NCBI GenBank assembly: GCA_009746045.1
Contig: RPFO01000034.1
Location: 3,699,681 to 3,763,680 of the forward strand
DNA length: 64,000 bases
Direction of reading: 5' to 3'
Source: Mesostigma viride
Taxonomy: Eukaryota; Streptophyta; Mesostigmatophyceae; Mesostigmatales; Mesostigmataceae
The notes under the pieces are model-generated. The model saw nothing but the letters and a program-made list of their open reading frames with translations, had not been told where the DNA came from and did not search any database. Each line of letters begins with the position of its first letter. Position 1 is the first letter of the stretch. The position numbers and the translations under genes were made by a program. Below are positions 9,325 through 17,518 of the stretch, piece after piece.

Positions 9325-12033
9325 GTGAGGGTGGTGCGTGAGCCAGGTATTTGGTACGCGTCGACTAACGCCCTGACATCTTGTGTGTGGGCTGTACAGG
9401 GGGACGCCGCGGAGGCGCTTCCCAGAGACCAGACTCCCGCCGGCGCCGTGGAGGCTGCTGACGCAGGATTCCGGGTTGCAGATGGGGAGTCCAGTGAGGG
9501 GGATTTGGTCGACATGGATATACCCGACGATCCGGAGGTCCCAGAACCGGAAGCGGGATAGCTCGTGGAGAGCCTGCGGTCCGAAGGGATGCACCAGGGG
9601 CCGGGGGCTCGAGAGATGGTGGCGGACAGACGGGGCCCTCCTCTAGTCGCGAGCGCCGGCAAGAAACCTCGTCAAGGCCTGGAGCACCGGACGCGCGTAC
9701 GTTGGAGCTGGTAAAGGAGCTGCACGAGGAGACGTTCAATCCCCGGGTGTTCTTGCGTGACTACGGGCGAGAGGGGGAAGCCCTGGTGGAACGACGACGG
9801 CGTCGTCGTAATCAAATGCCGTCGCACCTCCGCGCTGATTCTATCATGGCGCGAGTCGGCCCTGTGCAGATGGAGACTTTTCGAGGGTTCGTGCGGCGCA
9901 ACGTGAGATTCCGGATCGAGACCCGCACGGCTGCGCGCAACGGTGTGGTGGTTGGGACCGACTGGGAAACACATGAGCGGGAATGTGCCTGTCACGGGTG
10001 CATGAACACGCTGGAAGCGGGCCTGGCATTCCCACGGCTCCTTCTCCTCTTACTTCCACCCCAGTGCGGAAGCTGCTGGAATACCACTTCCCCCGGTATC
10101 TTCCGCCAGAGGGGCGCTACGGGGTGAAAAATGCCTGCGAGAAGGGCAGTATTCGTTGCGGCAGGCTCTGGATCGCATCGTGGCGATGGATGATGAGGAC
10201 CAGGATGATGGGAGTGAGGGGTATGACTCCGGTTCCGACGACGACCATCCTCCACACCCTCCCTCTCGTTCCCCTCCGCGGGATCCGCCTTCTCGGGGTT
10301 CCCAGGGGAGCGGCGGAAGAAGCCGTCCTGTGCCTCGTTATGAGGCGCCACCGCCGGCGACGGGCTGGGGGCGACCTTCAGGGCGCGAGACGCGGAGTCT
10401 TCCGAGGGCTACCGGATGGGGTGGGGGCAGCCAAGCCGCTCCTCGACGTGTTCCGGAGGGGCCGGCACGTCGTCGCTCGCCATCCCCGCCCTCCCGTTCG
10501 CGTTCCCGCTCGGACTCCGGGACTGATGTACGCCCCGCTCGCCAAGCGTCACCACCACCTCGCCGACCAGAGGATCGGCAATGGGAGCGCACGTGGGGGT
10601 CGGCGGTGGAGTTGGAGCAAGAGCGAGAGAATCGGCGACGGCGAACGGATCCGACAGAGACCGCGGTGGCCAGGGCCGAACGGCCGGCTAGAGAGGAGCC
10701 GATTGATGAGGTTCCCGCTGGCACCCGCCCGATGCGGGCCAAGAAGAGACTACCTTCCATGTCTCCCTGGAGCCTCGCTCCCGAGTGGAAGAGGTCCCAC
10801 CGGAGCCCAACTTCTTGGTCTCCTTGGAGCCTCGTCACCGGCCTGCCCAGGCCGGATCGTCGATGTCACGTCCTGCGGAGGGACCCAGCAGACCCACCGC
10901 TACCTCGGATCGACACTCGCACCTTCCCGCGGAGGGACCGTGCTTACATACCGTCCGGAATGCCGCGGAGGGTCCCAGCGTGGCGGGTGTCATGGTGCCG
11001 GCGGAGCCCGTGGTTACCCTTGAGACGCTCGTGGCGGCGGTGCAATCAGGGCAGGGTCTCATACAGCGGATGTTGGACCAGCTCGGGCGCCAGGGCGATC
11101 ATTCAGTCGCCACCTCAGTAGGCTACGAGGCCGCTTCCCGGGCAGCCTCACATGAGGAGTGGTCGTTGGGGGACTTCATACGAACCATTCCGGGGAGGAC
11201 CGTAAGACACGGTGGGCCGGGGCCTCGAACGGAGAAGTTGTGTGTGGTGTTCGAGGGACCCTTGTTCCCGGTCCCTCCTGGTATGCACCTGCCCGCCCCT
11301 TTGGTTTTTCAAGCGGGCCCTTGGTGCGCGGTTGACCGTGGTGCTTACTGGGAACAACTCAGATCACCTTCTTCCCACAGGCGCCGCTGCCCTTGCCGCA
11401 ACCTGACGACCTTCGTTTTCCCCGGACGGTGGGCACACGGTGCGGTTCGGTACCGAGGATTGGTGGGATTGGAGGTATCAGGTGGATGGAGTGGGGCACG
11501 TGGTTACGCCGCCCAAGGTGGCCCCGGCGGAAGGGCGTGCCTTCCTGGAACGGGTGGTGCCGGACATTGTAGGGGCCCCAGGGCGACCATCCTTGAGGAT
11601 CACGTGCGCACCGAGGTTTTCATGATGGGGGTGAAGTTTGTTCGTGATCACCGCTGTGGGGTGGCGGATTGGTCGGCGCTGACCCTTCTCTTTACCCACC
11701 CCCAGTATCTCGCGGGTTCCTGGCCATGTGGCCCCGGGCACGTGGGTGGCGCTGTCCCGGTTGGGTCGGCAGAAGACGTCCCCATATCAGATCGCCTTCG
11801 AGGTGGACCTATGTGCGCATCCAGGGGTGATGACTCATATCATGACCCCGCGGGGCGACGGGCTCTCCTTGAGGCCCAGCAGCAGCGGCGGACTACTAGC
11901 GGCGGACGCTAGAGTAAATGGTTCAGTTTCGGGATGGATAGCGGAGTCCAATCCCCAAAGTTTTGGCTACTACGTCAGGGTTGGGCATGTGTATCGACCT
12001 CTAGAGGAACTGGCATTACTGACTTGCGGGTGA
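9325..12033 (+). pseudogene. Extra 3' coding region (ORF3) of the retrotransposon, frameshifted
   Basis: Between integrase and the 3' LTR lie about 2.7 kb of overlapping ORF pieces in all three plus frames, probably one decayed gene. Recognisable pieces are 9325-9561 (acidic), 9702-10050 (FRGFVRRNVRFRIETRT and a CACHGC cluster), 10060-10130 (KLLEYHFPRYLP), 10156-10780 (Arg/Ser/Pro-rich and acidic), 10785-11350 (repeated AEGPS, then GDFIRTIPGR) and 11728-12033 (NPQSFGYYVRVGHVYRPLEE). Comparison with the related fragment at 35959-36900 places frame changes near 10050 and 10140. The product is unknown. The position recalls env or accessory genes of some gypsy elements, but no membrane segment, signal peptide or known domain was seen. 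Confidence 0.6.
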
Positions 12034-12121
12034 ACCGAGGTCGGGACATAGTACTCTTATAGTATAGTCTTGTTGTGTGACCCTATTATACCTTTGTACG
12101 GTAGGGACTACCGACCCCCGT

Positions 12122-12134
12122 GGGGGGGGAGGAG
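12122..12134 (+). other. Polypurine tract
   Basis: GGGGGGGGAGGAG lies directly before the 3' LTR, the normal site for plus-strand priming in LTR retrotransposons. Confidence 0.85.
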
Positions 12135-12721
12135 TGTTACGTCCCGGCCCTAGCTTTAGGTCGGACGTAACAATGGAATAAATTACTAAGGCCTTGTGGC
12201 CGTTGTACTAAGTTTTATGGACATTGACTATTGTGTGAATTGGACTAGTTATTTTGGTCCTAGGTTGTTCTTTTAGGGGCCGGTGCGGTGGCGCCGCGCC
12301 AGTTCTGAGTCTATCTGTAGTACTAGGCGTGGATCCTGTAGTTGAGGGTCGATGTCGGCCCGGGTCCTACGTGGAATGATTGGCTTGGATTGGTCCAGGG
12401 AAATTGGCGTGTATCTGCGCCGCAATCAACCTAGGTTAAATTGGTCCGAGGACGAGAGTCTCGTCCTCTTGGTTTGATGAATGATAAGTGCGAATACGCC
12501 TACACATTGAACCCGGGGCAATTATCCATTTGTAATTGGTGTTGCTAGCCAATATAAGTGTGTACTAATTAGCTTGGCATCAAGCCGTGATGCCAGATAT
12601 CTCACGGCTCACGTCGTGAAGCGCAACCTACTTTAGGCTACCTTGAATTATTCCTATTTCCGGCAAGAAGGGTCTTTCGCTACGTAGCTCAGGCTAGGTG
12701 TGTCTGGGCTGGGACGTAACA
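12135..12721 (+). repeat. 3' LTR
   Basis: 587 bp, near-identical to 303-885. The visible differences are a 4-base TAGC near its start and single-base changes near the positions equivalent to 450, 770 and 825. Confidence 0.93.
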
Positions 12722-12726
12722 CCCAC
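12722..12726. repeat. Target-site duplication, right copy (CCCAC)
   Basis: Matches 298-302 exactly and marks the right end of the retrotransposon insertion. Confidence 0.9.
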
Positions 12727-12843
12727 CCTGTCTGAAGTAAACGACTCCATACCGTGCCCCCTCCCGTGCACGTGGCAGAAGCCGCCACGGCCGGCTTTGT
12801 TCTTGCAGGCCTTGCCCAATTTAGTGTACACCGGACAAGACAT
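12722..12843 (-). pseudogene. 5' portion of the interrupted viral-like zinc-binding protein
   Basis: Starting at ATG 12843 (minus), about 40 codons encode MSCPVYTKLGKACKNKAG and then GGFCHVHGRG, a compact C-x(10)-C-x(9)-C-x-H-x-H cluster typical of a small zinc-binding fold. A similar cluster (KCRAQ, then GTCNIEV, then GRCHLHKG) opens the gene at 28437-28868. The reading frame runs to the retrotransposon boundary and resumes at 302 on the other side. The start follows the stop of the upstream gene (12886) by about 42 bases, typical of the packed spacing here. Confidence 0.65.
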
Positions 12844-12885
12844 ATGTACCATCGATAACCCCTGTGGACATATTATTGCCGCAAC

Positions 12886-13161
12886 TCAGTACTTTGGAGT
12901 GCGGCGGAAGATCTTGGACGTGTTGTCGTCAGAGTAGATGCTCTCGAGAATGGACTTCATCCCGCCGACCCCGGTTCCGTAGCCAGTGGGGGCCACGTCA
13001 GAGGGCACGGCGTAGAACTCGCGATGGAACGACCCGGCGTTCAGCCACGGCTCGAACGTCGCATCGGTGGAGGATGACACGTCTGGGTAAGAAACCGCGT
13101 CGTTTACGATCACCACTCGGTTCTGACTGGATTCTGTAAGGAATGACAGGGGCGTCGACAT
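12886..13161 (-). CDS. Hypothetical viral-like protein, 91 aa (or C-terminal half of a longer one)
   Basis: MSTPLSFLTESSQNRVVIVN begins at 13161 and ends ...IFRRTPKY. It is rich in Ser and Asp, with a central FEPWLNAGSFHREFYAVPSD, and matches no family I recognise. The frame is closed by a stop about 20 codons upstream, but a one-base change in the T7 run at 13195-13201 would fuse it to the ORF at 13110-13499 (junction residues KKWKRHVYRESKR look natural). It may therefore be the C-terminal half of a roughly 200-residue protein. Its stop lies 42 bases before the next gene on the same strand. Confidence 0.55.
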   Translation of the reverse strand: MSTPLSFLTESSQNRVVIVNDAVSYPDVSSSTDATFEPWLNAGSFHREFYAVPSDVAPTGYGTGVGGMKSILESIYSDDNTSKIFRRTPKY

Positions 13162-13499
13162 CCTTTTGGACTCTCTGTATACATGCCGCTTCCATTTTTT
13201 TCGTAGGCCGTTTTACTCCTGACACAAGCGTGGTCATCCGTGCCCCCCTCTGTCGGCATGGACGGCGGCGGGTTCACCCCCCCGCACCGCACCGTGTCCA
13301 TGTCGTTGTTTTGGGGGTGCACAGGCGAAGAGCATCGACTTCCCATGTCGTGTTGGTCAACTATTGTGTAAGGTTTAAATTGGTCGAGGGTAATCCCGCA
13401 CACGCGAGAAAGCCATTCGCATGTCTTGCGGGTCATGGGCGGGGGAGATGACGTGAAATTTATGTGGGCATACCGCTCCGTATAATGTCTCTTGCTCAT
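13110..13499 (-). CDS. Hypothetical viral-like ORF, 129 aa, possibly N-terminal half of the next gene
   Basis: Starts MSKRHYTERYAHINF and contains MTRKTCEWLSRVCGITLDQF, which has an ordered amphipathic look, then turns Pro/Gly/Cys-rich. It overlaps the ORF at 12886-13161 by 52 bases in another frame, unusual for neighbours here, which suggests a frameshift near the T7 run at 13195. The residues after that run (SGMYTESPKGCRRPCHSLQ) look like out-of-frame translation. Function is unknown. Confidence 0.4.
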   Translation of the reverse strand: MSKRHYTERYAHINFTSSPPPMTRKTCEWLSRVCGITLDQFKPYTIVDQHDMGSRCSSPVHPQNNDMDTVRCGGVNPPPSMPTEGGTDDHACVRSKTAYEKNGSGMYTESPKGCRRPCHSLQNPVRTEW

Positions 13500-13509
13500 T
13501 TTACAAAGA

Positions 13510-13763
13510 TGGTGAGAGAATTGGTATACATTTTAATCAAGGGGCTCATGTCTGACTCAATGAGCTGCGGAGAGATCACGGAAGGGCAGCGAGAGCACAT
13601 CAAGCAGTTCATTCGACAAGTCACGCGTCTGCCGGGGAGCGTCATCGGGGAAGCGCTGGACAATGTATGCCACGAGCTGTATGAAATGGAGTACCCGCCG
13701 TCAGACCCCGTATCCTTCTCGGACTGGCTCACCACCAACCTGTGCGCCAGGTTGGTGATGTGA
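13510..13763 (+). CDS. Hypothetical viral-like protein, about 84 aa
   Basis: The ATG at 13510 gives MVRELVYILIKGLMSD; an in-frame ATG at 13483 would add nine residues. It is helical and acidic toward the C-terminus (CHELYEMEYPPSD). It is divergent from the 13499 minus ORF with almost no gap. No family is recognised. The later start is preferred because it leaves a short AT-rich leader. Confidence 0.45.
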
Positions 13764-13867
13764 TGCCTTTAAGGAGAGGCTCTGTATCGCCCGCTACGGA
13801 AGCGTCATTGGAGCTTGGCAACTAATTCGGGGCCGTACTAAAGCTCGAGTAGCCTTATAGTGCGCTA

Positions 13868-14482
13868 TCAACTGTGGGGGGGGCCGCGGATGGGGCGGGG
13901 GGGGGGGCGAGTTTCCCTCAGTCTGCTTATCAAGTTAGCCAGCGATGTTCGGGGCTGGGGCTGGGGTGCCACGGGGGGGGATGGGCGAGTTTCTTTCAGT
14001 CTGCTTATCAAGTTAGCCAGCGATGTTCGGGGCTGGGGCTGGGGTGCCACGGGTGGGAGGGTCTTCTTCTTGACAACTCCCGTCTTCTTTTTTCTGTCCG
14101 GTGTCGGGTTGCTCTGTACCTCCGGCTCTCCCTCCTCCTCCTCGTTCTCCAGTCTTCGTGCAGACAGTTGATCGACCATAAACATCTGCTTTTTTGTGAT
14201 AGGACCCGTGCGGCGAGGGGCAACGCACTTGGCTTCCACTTTGCTGAGGGGGGCGTGCATCATTATGCTCGTACCGTCGTCCTCCTTAAACGGGATAAGC
14301 CCGTATGCGTTATGGTAGTAGTTCACCAAGCTCAGGTTGTAGTGGATACTGCATACAAACTCCTTCAGCTTATTTAAGGGGACGTGGCGCGCCGAATATT
14401 TTCCGCGCCAAAAAATTCGCGGTACCGTCCGTACGGTGTATAAGGTGTGCCCGGACCGCTCAACCCTCGCGGAGGTGGCCAT
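13868..14482 (-). CDS. Hypothetical viral-like protein with duplicated C-terminal 26-residue repeat
   Basis: 204 residues starting MATSARVERSGHTLYTVRTV. The N-terminal 100 residues look globular (VCSIHYNLSLVNYYHNAYGL), followed by an acidic linker (ENEEEEGE) and basic stretches (DRKKKTGVVKKK). The C-terminus carries two nearly identical 26-residue units, PPVAPQPQPRTSLANLISRL plus six more residues, visible as a 78-bp direct DNA repeat at about 13905-14060. Function is unknown. The repeated SLANLISRL helix resembles a short linear interaction motif. Confidence 0.6.
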   Translation of the reverse strand: MATSARVERSGHTLYTVRTVPRIFWRGKYSARHVPLNKLKEFVCSIHYNLSLVNYYHNAYGLIPFKEDDGTSIMMHAPLSKVEAKCVAPRRTGPITKKQMFMVDQLSARRLENEEEEGEPEVQSNPTPDRKKKTGVVKKKTLPPVAPQPQPRTSLANLISRLKETRPSPPVAPQPQPRTSLANLISRLRETRPPPRPIRGPPHS

Positions 14483-16219
14483 GGCGGCATGCCTTTATGC
14501 AATATTAATCGATATGGCACGTAAACAGCTAGAAAAAATGCTTGAATTTCGCAGAAGATTAGTTGATGACCTCATGTCATGGCGGAAAGTTTACGGTTTG
14601 CAATATCGCTAATTTCTCGAACGGCTACGGGCGCGGGGGTCCAGGATATAATTTCTCTTGCGGATCATGAAATTTAATGCAGGTTTACGGCAGCTATTGT
14701 GAGGCAACGTAGGCTCTAAAGAGCGATTATGAAGCTAACTTAATGGTGTTGTCGAGTTTGTGCCGAAGCTTCCCGGTTTCTTTTACATTTCCGGCATTCA
14801 AGGTAAGAACCTACGCAGGCCTGCGCATGTCGCCTTCGACGTATTCACGGAAGGCGCACCTTCCTTGTTCGCCTGATCAATGGATGATGTCTTTTATTGT
14901 TCGAGCTTGCGTGCCAGTTTATGCATGAAACATTTCCACGCAGGCAGGTGCAATAACGTCGGCCTTTCGCCTTTTTTTCGGGCAGTTTCCCTGCAGGAAG
15001 CGCTCCATTCCTTTCGGTTGCATCGTCAGATTCCTAGCAATTTCGTACAATTTCGTGTAGTTTGTGGCTGGCATGCTTAAGGCGCCGAGGTCAAGTTGTT
15101 GGTAATGTGTTGACATTTGTTTTCCATAATCCTTTGGACATGAGCTTGCTCAGACGCTTTGTTATGTGCCGGATCTGACACGCCTGTTTTAGTAAAGACA
15201 TCCGGCATGTGCCTAGAGGCTAACAAGCTGGCATCAGCTTCTTAGCAAATTGCCATATTGGAAAGGAAGGTGAGAGTGGTTCTTTTGCTGGCCATACTGC
15301 ATGAGTGGCATTGCATTAGATAGGTGTTTTTATTGCTTTCCTTGAGCTATAACCATTAAGACTTCCCTGCTATGTGTGCAGCAAGGCAAGCTGGATAGGA
15401 TGTGAATGCATGGCAGACAGCATGTATGATTTGCTGCCAAGTTTGCAGGCTGCAGTTGCCTCTATTGCTTGGGCAGTCTTTCTAAGGTTTTTACACGTAT
15501 ACTTGCTGAGTTCTTGGCATAAATTTACATGGTAACCTTGGGCTGAGCATAGTGTATGCTCTCTTGGTGCGTGTATGCCTAGCGAAGGTGTTGCTATGCG
15601 CACGCTGGCAAGGCTGGCCATGCTGAGGGCAGGGGAGGGCAGATGAGGTGCCTAGCCTTTTCTTATGTTGTGTGATCGAGTTGGGCATGTTTTTTGGCTT
15701 CTTGGATGGAAAACATGCTGTCTAGGTGGCCTTATACACAGAAAAACCTCATTTAGCGTATGTTCAGGTTTTAGCACGCAAAACCTTATAACTTGAGCTA
15801 GACTTGTCGGAATGACCTGGGACTTGGACCACTGCTGTCCCCCTGTTAGCCGGATTTTCGCTTGATTTTGTGGCCTTATCTGAAGTGTTTATGATATGTT
15901 TATTCCCAATGTCCGGTAAAAAAAGACCTGTTTTGCGGGAAAATTAATAACTGTTCAAGGTTTTGCCATTTCCATGATGTAAATAGCTCAGCAAGCTACA
16001 CACTCAGGGAACTACAAATGGTTGATTTTTGGTTGCCAACAAATGTGTGCATTGGCTGGGGCATACCCAGCCCTAATTAGCGTCTTTTTCTATTTATAGC
16101 GCAATATTGGCGTATACTTGGGGGTAGTACCCCCAACAAGTGCATGGACAAGTCACAAGAGATGTTATTTAGTGCCCGCAATCATATTTCAGCATTGTGC
16201 AAATGAATTTCAAGTGTTA
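14483..16219. other. 1.7-kb ORF-poor stretch inside the viral-like block
   Basis: No ORF over about 85 codons has protein-like content, and base composition is more AT-rich than the genes on either side. Near 16120 the palindrome TTGGGGGTAGTACCCCCAA is present, and near 16050 a shorter GGCTGGG/CCCAGCC stem. In a block where other gaps are 10-250 bases this is an outlier. It may be a later non-coding insertion, but I could not find terminal repeats or a target duplication. Confidence 0.5.
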
Positions 16220-16819
16220 TTACCATAGTTCAATTTTTAAGGGTTTTGGGGTGCCACCTCCCCTTAAGCTGCGTTTTTTAATCTCTTTTGCCAGAGCCCG
16301 TTTTGTGGCTGGAAATTTGTCGAGCTCCTTCAAGAGTTGAGCGAATGTAAACTTCTCATACGGCTCGGGATCCCTGCAATCGCCCCCGCTTGCCTCCAGC
16401 ACTAGCCGGGGCGGGGGTTTTGGTCTCATTTGCCCCTTCAATCTATTGATGGCGTAACAGAGGATTCGCTTACCCACTCCCGCAAATTTGACTTGTTCTT
16501 CTTCCGAGCTTGAATCCCACAACTCTTGTGTACGCACGTAAAACCATGACAAGTATATATAATTTTCACTTGGACGGACCTCCAAATCCACGTACACAAT
16601 GACAGGACCGCCTATCAAGCTGTGTTTACTCCTATACGCTTGGTGTATCCGGTCGACAAGGGGTGACTCGTACCCGTCTGGTATGGGGATTGTGAGTTTC
16701 ATGTACGATCTCCCGTTTGTCTGCTCGTACAAACGAAACTGGTGACCGTTGATAGTAGGCAAGGGGAAATTGAGGACCTCTGACCAAGGAGGGGGGGTCC
16801 ACTTTTTTCTTTTAGCCAT
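16220..16819 (-). CDS. Putative GNAT-like acetyltransferase fold protein
   Basis: 199 residues starting MAKRKKWTPPPWSEVLNF. Residues about 60-145 hold beta strands (PVIVYVDLEVRPSENYIYLS), then KFAGVGKRILCYAINRL and RLVLEASGG. The A/G-x-G-x-R/K-x-L-x-x-A pattern followed by a strand is typical of the acetyl-CoA loop of GNAT N-acetyltransferases, though the match is loose. The C-terminus is Lys/Arg-rich. An AT-rich sequence with a TATTATAC box lies about 15 bases upstream of the start. GNAT proteins are common in algal giant viruses, but the assignment needs a profile search. Confidence 0.45.
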   Translation of the reverse strand: MAKRKKWTPPPWSEVLNFPLPTINGHQFRLYEQTNGRSYMKLTIPIPDGYESPLVDRIHQAYRSKHSLIGGPVIVYVDLEVRPSENYIYLSWFYVRTQELWDSSSEEEQVKFAGVGKRILCYAINRLKGQMRPKPPPRLVLEASGGDCRDPEPYEKFTFAQLLKELDKFPATKRALAKEIKKRSLRGGGTPKPLKIELW

Positions 16820-16833
16820 TATGTTAACGGTAG

Positions 16834-16850
16834 GTGTATAATACGCACAT
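16834..16850. promoter_or_regulatory. Divergent TATA-like promoter region
   Basis: GTGTATAATACGCACAT lies between the divergent genes starting at 16819 (minus) and 16881 (plus). Similar TATA-type boxes precede other genes of the block (TATATAAAG at 27416, TATAAATTA near 27555, GTGTATAA near 21755), so a shared late-type AT-rich promoter is plausible. Confidence 0.35.
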
Positions 16851-16880
16851 GTCTTTTTTTGTGGAGGTTAATGTATACGG

Positions 16881-17441
16881 ATGTCGTCTCTTCAAGCGAC
16901 CAATCCCTTGGCACTGGCGCCAGGCCAGACGACCCATCGCGTTCTGATCACCGGCACTAACAAGCCAGGGGAGACCACGTTCATGCTCCCCGCGCCTGTC
17001 CTCAACGTGGAGACCTGTCGGGTCGTTTACGCACAGATACCGGCCGTGTCGACGAGGACGAGCGCGGTCAGGCTCATGCTCGGGGATCGAGAGGTGGAGA
17101 AGGTGCAGACCGCCGTCCCCACCGCCATCCCAGCCACACCGCCGCCGCTGCCACCGCCGCCACCACCGCCTGCGCCCCCTCCCGTACGCGCGGAGCCCGC
17201 GGGGTCGTTCAAGAAGGACTTCTTTATCGGCAAGGCCCACTTCTTTGTTGTCCCGAACGGCATCGAAATTTACCAACCCCATTCGCCCATGGACGACTCC
17301 GCCGCATTCACCCCGCCTCTTGTCTGCGTGTCCACGGTGACGGTCGAGATCTACGAGCTGCCGTCCACGGAGAGAGAGTTAATGGATCTAGGCAGTGACA
17401 CCTTTGCCATCTTGTTGGAGTTCACGTCAAGGCGCAGGTGA
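16881..17441 (+). CDS. Hypothetical viral-like structural-type protein with polyproline linker
   Basis: 186 residues. The N-terminal half (SLQATNPLALAPGQTTHRVL) and the C-terminal half (VVPNGIEIYQPHSPMDD, VTVEIYELPSTE) look like beta-rich domains joined by a long proline run at about residues 85-105. It lies directly upstream of the fibre-like gene, in the same direction, with 77 bases between, so a virion or fibre-assembly role is possible. No named family is recognised. Confidence 0.55.
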   Translation: MSSLQATNPLALAPGQTTHRVLITGTNKPGETTFMLPAPVLNVETCRVVYAQIPAVSTRTSAVRLMLGDREVEKVQTAVPTAIPATPPPLPPPPPPPAPPPVRAEPAGSFKKDFFIGKAHFFVVPNGIEIYQPHSPMDDSAAFTPPLVCVSTVTVEIYELPSTERELMDLGSDTFAILLEFTSRRR

Positions 17442-17518
17442 CATAAAAAACGACCCTTTCGCCTGTGGTCTGTGAAAAAAAAAGCTAACCCTACTGTATA
17501 CAACACAGGTCACTAAAT

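Larger units (their letters stand above)
303..12721 (+). mobile_element. Ty3/gypsy LTR retrotransposon (chromovirus type), full length but disrupted
   Basis: A 12.4-kb element bounded by near-identical LTRs (303-885 and 12135-12721) that start TGTTACGTCC and end GGACGTAACA, with a CCCAC target duplication. Internal order is leader, small ORF, gag, protease, reverse transcriptase, RNase H, integrase, chromodomain, extra 3' region, polypurine tract. The order RT-RNH-INT and the C-terminal chromodomain place it in Ty3/gypsy chromoviruses. By eye the LTRs differ by about three substitutions and one 4-bp indel, so it is a recent insertion. Pol is broken by a frameshift near 5150 and by an inserted element at about 5815-6593, so this copy cannot encode a complete polyprotein. 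Confidence 0.93.

Noticed and set aside
9992-10127. LLLLLL stretch in ORF3 as a possible env transmembrane segment
   Set aside because: Only about ten hydrophobic residues, in a place where the frame changes; no signal peptide or second segment.
13860-14060. 78-bp direct repeat considered as a regulatory iteron
   Set aside because: It is explained by the duplicated 26-residue unit in the C-terminus of the minus-strand gene 13868-14482.
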